Positions 58,543-64,000 of a stretch of DNA of 64,000 bases are shown here, piece after piece. The stretch lies in contig JAJTUQ010000003.1 of NCBI GenBank assembly GCA_021399445.1, forward strand, positions 2,542,001 through 2,606,000, written 5' to 3'. Origin of the DNA: Xylogone sp. PMI_703. Its lineage: Eukaryota > Ascomycota > Leotiomycetes. The notes under the pieces are model-generated. The model did not search any database. It saw nothing but the letters and a program-made list of their open reading frames with translations, and was not told the DNA's origin. The position numbers and the translations under genes were made by a program. How positions within the stretch are numbered: position 1 is the stretch's first letter; each line of letters begins with the position of its first letter.

Positions 58543-60084
58543 TCAGGTCGAGGCTGGAGCGGGCATCAGAATAGACACCTCAGACGTATTGCCCAAGATG
58601 GCAATCAAAACCGCACAGTATCTATGCTGAAGTTAGCATACGTACAATAATTATTTGGGATATCCAGTACCCTGCAGTTCCCAGGAAAATATCATGCACC
58701 CTCCCCTCCGTCAGCGCGGACACCATGAGAGAGAAGAGGAACGCAAAGCCGGCGATAGTGCAAGCCATCATAGCTCGTGGCATTGGTACTAGAACCAGGA
58801 TAAATACTGGTGCTACGATGCTGATGAGTGAGAGCACTACGTGTATTGCTGCGGCCATCCCTTCAAGACGAGTGTCTGAGTAATTGCGTATGCGAGGATT
58901 GTCTGTCTTACGCCGGTCCTCATCAGTTTCAAGGATATACTTTTAGCATATTAGCACCTCATCTTTTTTTGTTTGTCCTTTTTTTAGGTTGTAAGGGCTG
59001 GGGTAAATATGGGATTGACTGACCCTAATAAATGAGTTTGGCCAGCGATTCGCCACCCACTCGAGGAAGTCCTGGGTCCTGTTCGACTTGCTTGACTCCC
59101 CTGAAACGGTGACAAAGTCATCTATTTTTAATAGAACCCTCTCGTACTCTTCTGCAATTGGCTGTTCGTCATTTATGAAATAGAAAAGACTCATGTAGTG
59201 ATTCTTCCGTGGCTTATCTAGCGCCTCGATTTGACTGTATTTCAAGAGCAGGTCAGCTTTTACAAGTCAGCATCTCTCCTCTTGTAGCAATGAGAATGGT
59301 AGCTACTTGCCGTAGTCATGAAGTGCTTGTCTTGATTCGGCGAGAAGCTCCTTCTGTGCCGTGTTCCATCCAGGATAGTTTTCATATCCTCTGAGTCTGA
59401 ACTCCAACTCCGTGTCTCTCTCATCAGCCCTATCCAGGCTGTCCAACTTCTCCTCTATCTGCCCTAGCCGTATTTCAAGATGAAGGAGATTACGTTTAAA
59501 GAGTCTTCCAAATTTCCGGTAGATGTAGACGCAGGGGTTGCTATCCTGGTAAGCTGCCAAACGAGGCAACCCTTTGGGGAAATCCTCGACTAACGGACAA
59601 AGGCATCAGTAAGTCTATGTTATATAATGGCCAAATTCACTTACTCTTCTCATGCACAATCCTATTGTGTCCATGGTACTCGTCATATTTCTTCTTCTCT
59701 TCCTTATTCAGTCCAAAAAGAGATTGTCTCAAATACGTTTTCCATGGTAAAGTAGGTTCAGGCTCTTAAAACCAGTCAATATCCCATAATAGGTGGATAT
59801 GAAGGAATAGATATTGTTAATATACCTTTCTGTTTGTCATGATCTGTGGCAGATCTTGGAGTTCTTTCACTGTCATACTCTGTGGAGCTGTCATCGTCCC
59901 CCACTGCAGCCCCTGCCAAAGGTCGAAGCCGAGCCTCTACATTGGGATGTTGTGACAGTATGGTTGGGAGGATAGATATCTTCTTATCGTGCTTCTTGAA
60001 GACTTGTTTTGGCGAGGTAAGTGGTAAATCATTGAGCTCAACATTAGAGAGTCTGGATCCGGTCATCTCACTGTTCTCGGCCAT
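58543..60084 (-). CDS. DUF6594 family membrane protein
   Basis: This is a fungal membrane protein of unknown function. Six minus-strand exons: 59826..60084, 59645..59764, 59307..59589, 59024..59234, 58671..58939, 58543..58621, giving 406 residues. The N-terminus is hydrophilic. The family block is GLPRLAAYQDSNPCVYIYRKFGRL, then a coiled Glu/Leu region LEIRLGQIEEKLDSLDRAD. At the C-terminus are three close membrane helices: AAAIHVVLSLISIVAPVFIL, AMMACTIAGFAFLFSLMV, and YCAVLIAIL in the last exon. The last intron is only 49 nt and has a CTAAC branch site; reading through it gives a false earlier stop. An in-frame ATG at 60150 is possible, but 60084 starts the usual hydrophilic head. Confidence 0.85.
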
Positions 60085-61392
60085 AATGTTTAGTGTATAG
60101 AGGCATTGACACTGTCTCCGGGGGGCTCCATCATGTTCTTGACGGTTCAAATAACCGGCACAGATACAGCCTCATCGAGGTACACGGGGCTGCCCAACGT
60201 GGCCATCCTTCAGGAGAGTGAGCATTGTGCAACCACTACGTACCAACATCCTTGACGACATCGACGAATGAATACGTCTTGATTTATTAGCTTAGCAATA
60301 CGATAACCAGTTGCTGCAAGGCTGGAGTTCTAACAATATCTTCTGCAGAAGTACTGTCATTGAGCTGGCACAGGGATGAGTTTCTTCGCCCTAATGCATC
60401 GACTCCTTTATGGCTGCAGGTTTTTTCTGGGATTAACAGCGTGGCTGGTATCTACAGAGTTTCTAGATGCCTTCTCTCATGGAGGGTGGGTCTGGAGAAA
60501 TCATGTTAAGCCAAATATTGGACAAGAACTGGTGTAACACCTTCAGTCGATGGTTACACATTACAAATCAAATACTAAACAGCAACTGGTCAGGGTAACA
60601 TGTAAATAATGGCCAATAAGCATTCACAGATGATATTATTGTAGATTCTTTCCAGTAAATTTCAAGTATCCAACTCATCAGTGTTTTAAGTACAGAATAA
60701 AACCTATTTTATCATACTCCTCAAAGTTATCAGAATTCATATACCGTTGACAATGGATAACTCATAACGATTGGTATACGAAAATGTAACTAGAGATATC
60801 AGATATTCAGATGATTTTTACGAGTGCAATTCCAGCTGGTATGGCTGCGTCTACGTTGGCGTAGGTGGCTTAGGGCCAGGCTATTAACAATTAGTCTCTG
60901 ATATTTGCAGTCTAAGCATCAATCAACGAACAGGTTTTGGCGGACACGGTGGTACGTCGTGTCCATGTCGGCCTAAGGGGCGTGATTCATGATAATTGAT
61001 AGTGTTGTGAGCATTGTGTAAACCGCGCGTCCTTGCTCGGCCGCAGAACAGAGCTTGAGGAGCCCGAACTTCGCTCTAGATCATATTAGCAGGCTTGTTT
61101 GTCGTAGCATATATATATTTACACCTACTGAGCCAAACCTTTGATCTTGAGCTGAAAGAGTGGATTTGAGCGAGGAGAGCCTTTGTTGGCGTTGCTGGGG
61201 CATTTTGTGCTTCTCCGCAAAATTATGCATAAATCTAGCTTCCGGGTGGTGCAGCGAGCAACGCAAGAAACGGCGTGCTAAACCTCATAAAAAGTGGAAG
61301 CAAAGCTGGAAAAGCAGTCTCTAATTTCCAGAATACGAGTAGCCAGAAAGAAAGAAGAAGGGTAAGAAGAAATCTTCAGTAAGGAAGGCAAA
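60085..61392. other. Intergenic, no supported gene
   Basis: Upstream region of the DUF6594 gene, AT-rich in parts. No repeat or RNA gene seen. Confidence 0.45.
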
Positions 61393-61719
61393 ATGCAAGA
61401 AGAAATGCCACTTCTGTTTCGAAGGCCACCAAGAGATGGCCCTAGAACTTACCATCGGACTCAGCCTCTTAAACTCCCAACAGGTTTTGGCCTACATGGA
61501 TATATTGACAACGTTATTCCTATAGCCGCTGGGCGTGAATACAACTCATCTTCCAAATTCAGCTCTACTGACAGGGTGGAAGATGGATTGATTGTCATTG
61601 CCAGCTACCGAAGCACCTTAGATCACAACAATAATTGGTTCCAGAAGTCTCCCCGCAAGCCCAGCACGGACTCAATAGAAGCTCCTCCGGAATTTAATCA
61701 CCAGATGGGAGCTGATTAA
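61393..61719 (+). CDS. Hypothetical ORF (108 aa)
   Basis: A single frame starts in a good context (AAAATGC) and encodes LLFRRPPRDGPRTYHRTQPL, GFGLHGYIDNVIPIAAG and a Ser/Pro/Asn-rich end. No family recognised and no splice partner. It may be a lineage-specific gene, or chance. Confidence 0.3.
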   Translation: MQEEMPLLFRRPPRDGPRTYHRTQPLKLPTGFGLHGYIDNVIPIAAGREYNSSSKFSSTDRVEDGLIVIASYRSTLDHNNNWFQKSPRKPSTDSIEAPPEFNHQMGAD

Positions 61720-62123
61720 CAGGCAGACGAGTTGGGCTTATCTCAAAGCGACTTAGTATGCTGGCGGATACAATCCGGAATGCTACTAAGAAGGTGCCAC
61801 TCGTCTCTGCTCGCCCCGCCTGAGGGCCCGGTCCGCTGAAAACAATCCGTTGCTGATATGCACGGTTGTCTGGTTGATTCTCTGGATCTAAGTCCATTGT
61901 GCAAGAACAATCCCTTTCTTCCTTCTTTTTAAGAACATCATCTGCCCGCGAATGCGATTTAGAAACGAGATGCTTCACGCATCTGTGCCAGATTGGTCTG
62001 CGTCTGAACTACTAGTTCTCACTGCTGCCAACAACGCGGGCACGAACGTTTTGGCGAGTGCTAAGCGTAGCTGACCGAACTCCCAGAACACGAGGCAGGT
62101 GACGAAACGGCCTCTATTTAACA
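61720..62123. other. Intergenic
   Basis: A 94-codon minus frame at 61694-61978 overlaps the previous ORF and has no motif. Nothing else supported. Confidence 0.45.
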
Positions 62124-62349
62124 ATGTCGGACAACACTCAATTCAATCACTTAATCAAGGTGAGTTCGTATGCGTCTCCGAGCCGGATGATAATAATATT
62201 TTGTCATTCCAGTTTTCCAGACCATCCGGATGAATCCACCTGCGATCACCGACAAAGAAATTGCAACAGATAAGAGACGACCAATGACTTACCACTTCGT
62301 TACACCGCAGGAGGCCGCCCCAATCCTACGGAAAAGTCTTTTCTCTTAA
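62124..62349 (+). CDS. Small two-exon candidate gene (54 aa)
   Basis: Exon 1 (62124..62159) encodes MSDNTQFNHLIK and ends at a strong GTGAGT donor. Exon 2 (62221..62349) begins TIRMNPPAITDKEIATDKRR and continues to TAA. The 61-nt intron ends TTTTCCAG and splicing keeps the frame. Exon and intron features look real, but I recognise no family and the coding length is small. Confidence 0.35.
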
Positions 62350-64000
62350 GAATTCCTTTCCTGAGACCAGGGTGGTGCCATCAGTTGGATGATGCCAGAG
62401 CATCACATCCCTCGGTACAACAATGAGCTCAGTCTGGCTTTGATTTTGTTCTTCGGCAGCATTGCGAAATCAACGAAAAACGAAATCGTTGGTGTGGGGG
62501 AGATATTGTTTAAATGGAGTTGCCCATAGTGGATTCTGTCCACCCTGGCATACATGCCGGGTATGAAAATGTCCGACATCATGGGAAAGCCCCACGACAG
62601 ACGTGGAGTGAGATAATTTCAGGAAGGTCCTTAGAGAAGAGTCAAACATGGGAATGCTGCCAGTTTAAGTATATTCTTCTTTAAGCGCCATTTGACCAAG
62701 GGAGTCAAGATGCCAGAATTTCAGTGGTCATTTCACCGATGCAGCCCACTCTTTCTCCAACTCAAATCCAAATTGCTCACATCATGCAGGGCTCGCAATG
62801 AGCACCAGTAATGCTAGTTATCGGGGTACCAAAGAGCTCTAGATTTAGGGCCTACAGAATGAACGACCAGTGAGATGGACAGCCAGGCCACCCGTTGGAT
62901 ATCCCTGACCGAGGCTTTGCGTGTGGTCCAATGCGCCTTCTCTTCAGCCAAATCGCAGATGTCACTTCTACGCCACTACTACAAGACCAAGTAAGATCTC
63001 TACTTTTATCATGAACTATCTGCGATATCGAAATATTGAATTGGTGCTTGATCGGGTAGTAATCTACTCTTATGCAAGATTATGCCGTGGAAGAAAATAA
63101 GGAGGTTAGAGTATGTACGCGGGAATAACGTTATTGCCATTTTAATATGTGCTTATTCCGCTCCAAGACGCCAGGCCACTACTGTGAAGGGTGAAAAGAG
63201 CGGAGCAGCTCAAGCTAGTCTCTCTTGGAGAGCAGGTTCGAGAGCCAGACTGATTGCTACTCCTTCAGTTATTTCACGATTCCTACATCTGTTGGTACCA
63301 ACACGTGGTTACCAGACACTGGAGACACATAGACCAACAGAGTAAATTCTGGTCAGCTCGATCGCCATCTCCGTGGTGTGACAGTAACTGGCTGTACCAT
63401 ACGGCTACCATATCCAATGGCGGCAATATGAGGCTATCGATTCAAGTGGATCAGGGATGCGAGGAATGTGACAGATACAGAATACGTTGCACAACATCAA
63501 AGGCTGCGCCTCAAATGTCCAGATCTCTCCGGAGCCCTACAATGCTAGTTGTGGGGGTGGCCTCCTAAACGTCGTACAGCTCCTCCTTTTTTTCCCAGTT
63601 TACCACCCTCCACGTGGACCTCCCCTGACTTGAAGAGCCTTGCTTTCTGATAATAGAGTTCTATCTATGAGCTATAGAAAGTTCTATAACTGCTATATCT
63701 CTATCAGATTCATCATGAGGTCTGTGTCAATCCGTGTTTCAACGAATAGAGCATGCCGCGCCCGGTCTTCAAACCTCAGCTACCACTCTGCATCTACAGC
63801 ACAATCCTAGCGCTATCATTATATCGCAATCATTAATTCGCGCATCTCTGTCTCTTTGAAATCTCAATGTTGAGCCACAAGCCTCTTTGTCGGCAACTCA
63901 CACGGATCAGACCCTTCAGGGATTCATCTTTCATAGCCCAGCGACGCATGGAGCCTCTACCAATTTCCCATAGGTGATACAGAAGAAGAGCAGGTCTATC
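62350..64000. other. Window end: only weak coding signals
   Basis: An ATG at 62875 opens a 38-codon exon-like frame (MDSQATRWISLTEALRVVQC) ending at an AAGTAAGAT donor at 62991, but I found no matching next exon. At about 63455-63490 the frame GCEECDRYRIRC shows one half (Cys-x2-Cys-x6-Cys) of a Zn2Cys6 cluster; the second half is absent. Nothing is supported strongly enough to call a gene. Confidence 0.35.

Noticed and set aside
58622..58670. Read-through end (WISQIIIVRMLTSA) of the DUF6594 gene
   Set aside because: It is a 49-nt intron with a CTAAC branch site; removing it gives the expected third helix YCAVLIAIL.
59306..59310. GC-AG donor (GGCAAGT) in the DUF6594 gene
   Set aside because: Splicing there gives the wrong phase; the GTAGCT donor two bases further keeps the frame.
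1..64000. CRISPR arrays, operons, IS elements, rRNA
   Set aside because: The window is clearly nuclear fungal DNA; no such structures seen.

Overview
The window is nuclear DNA of a filamentous ascomycete (Pezizomycotina). The evidence is short GT-AG introns of about 50-150 nt, most with CTAAC or CTGAC branch sites, and gene families typical of this group: a TRI12-type MFS pump, a DUF6594 membrane protein, a Skt5-like Sel1 protein, Cbp4 and Trm44. Wording of the conserved proteins suggests Leotiomycetes, but I cannot prove that from sequence alone. Genes lie singly on both strands, with no operons and no obvious secondary-metabolite cluster.

Region by region. 0-10.5 kb: 3' end of an acyl-protein thioesterase, a LigB-type extradiol dioxygenase, ribosomal protein eL24 divergent from the tRNA methyltransferase TRM44, a secreted berberine-bridge-type oxidase, NAC-beta (EGD1) and the bc1 assembly factor CBP4. 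10.5-25 kb: a Q/G/P-rich Sel1-repeat protein with a CaaX end (Skt5/chitin-synthase-activator family), the mitochondrial pyruvate carrier MPC2 divergent from the complex I subunit NDUFA2/B8, a type-II peroxiredoxin with a peroxisomal C-terminus, and two SnoaL/NTF2-fold proteins. 25.5-28 kb: an unrecognised coding-like locus with a decayed exon duplicate. 29-34 kb: a TRI12 family transporter and a large intronless gene that resembles a phage/bacterial protein family. 34-40 kb: an AT-rich, gene-poor island with a reverse-transcriptase-like fragment, a truncated rhodopsin-type receptor exon and a decayed repeat-unit gene. 40-48 kb: UBC13 divergent from the SEA/GATOR2 subunit MTC5/WDR59, then a GNAT acetyltransferase. 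48.6-60.1 kb: an unresolved locus, a fasciclin protein, a second GNAT, a membrane-anchored hot-dog protein (FMP10-like), a diverged secretory HSP70 and a DUF6594 gene. 60-64 kb: mostly non-coding, with small candidate ORFs.

Most genes are unrelated housekeeping units. Three head-to-head pairs (RPL24/TRM44, MPC2/NDUFA2, UBC13/MTC5) may share promoters, and the MPC2/NDUFA2 pair joins mitochondrial pyruvate import with complex I.

The most unusual signals are: (1) EGD1, whose conserved reading frame requires a single-nucleotide exon between two introns that each have a strong donor and a CTAAC branch site; (2) the phage-like intronless gene at 32.1-34.0 kb; (3) an alternative donor in the Skt5-like gene that would remove its CaaX prenylation box; (4) the graveyard of decayed fragments at 36.7-38.6 kb.
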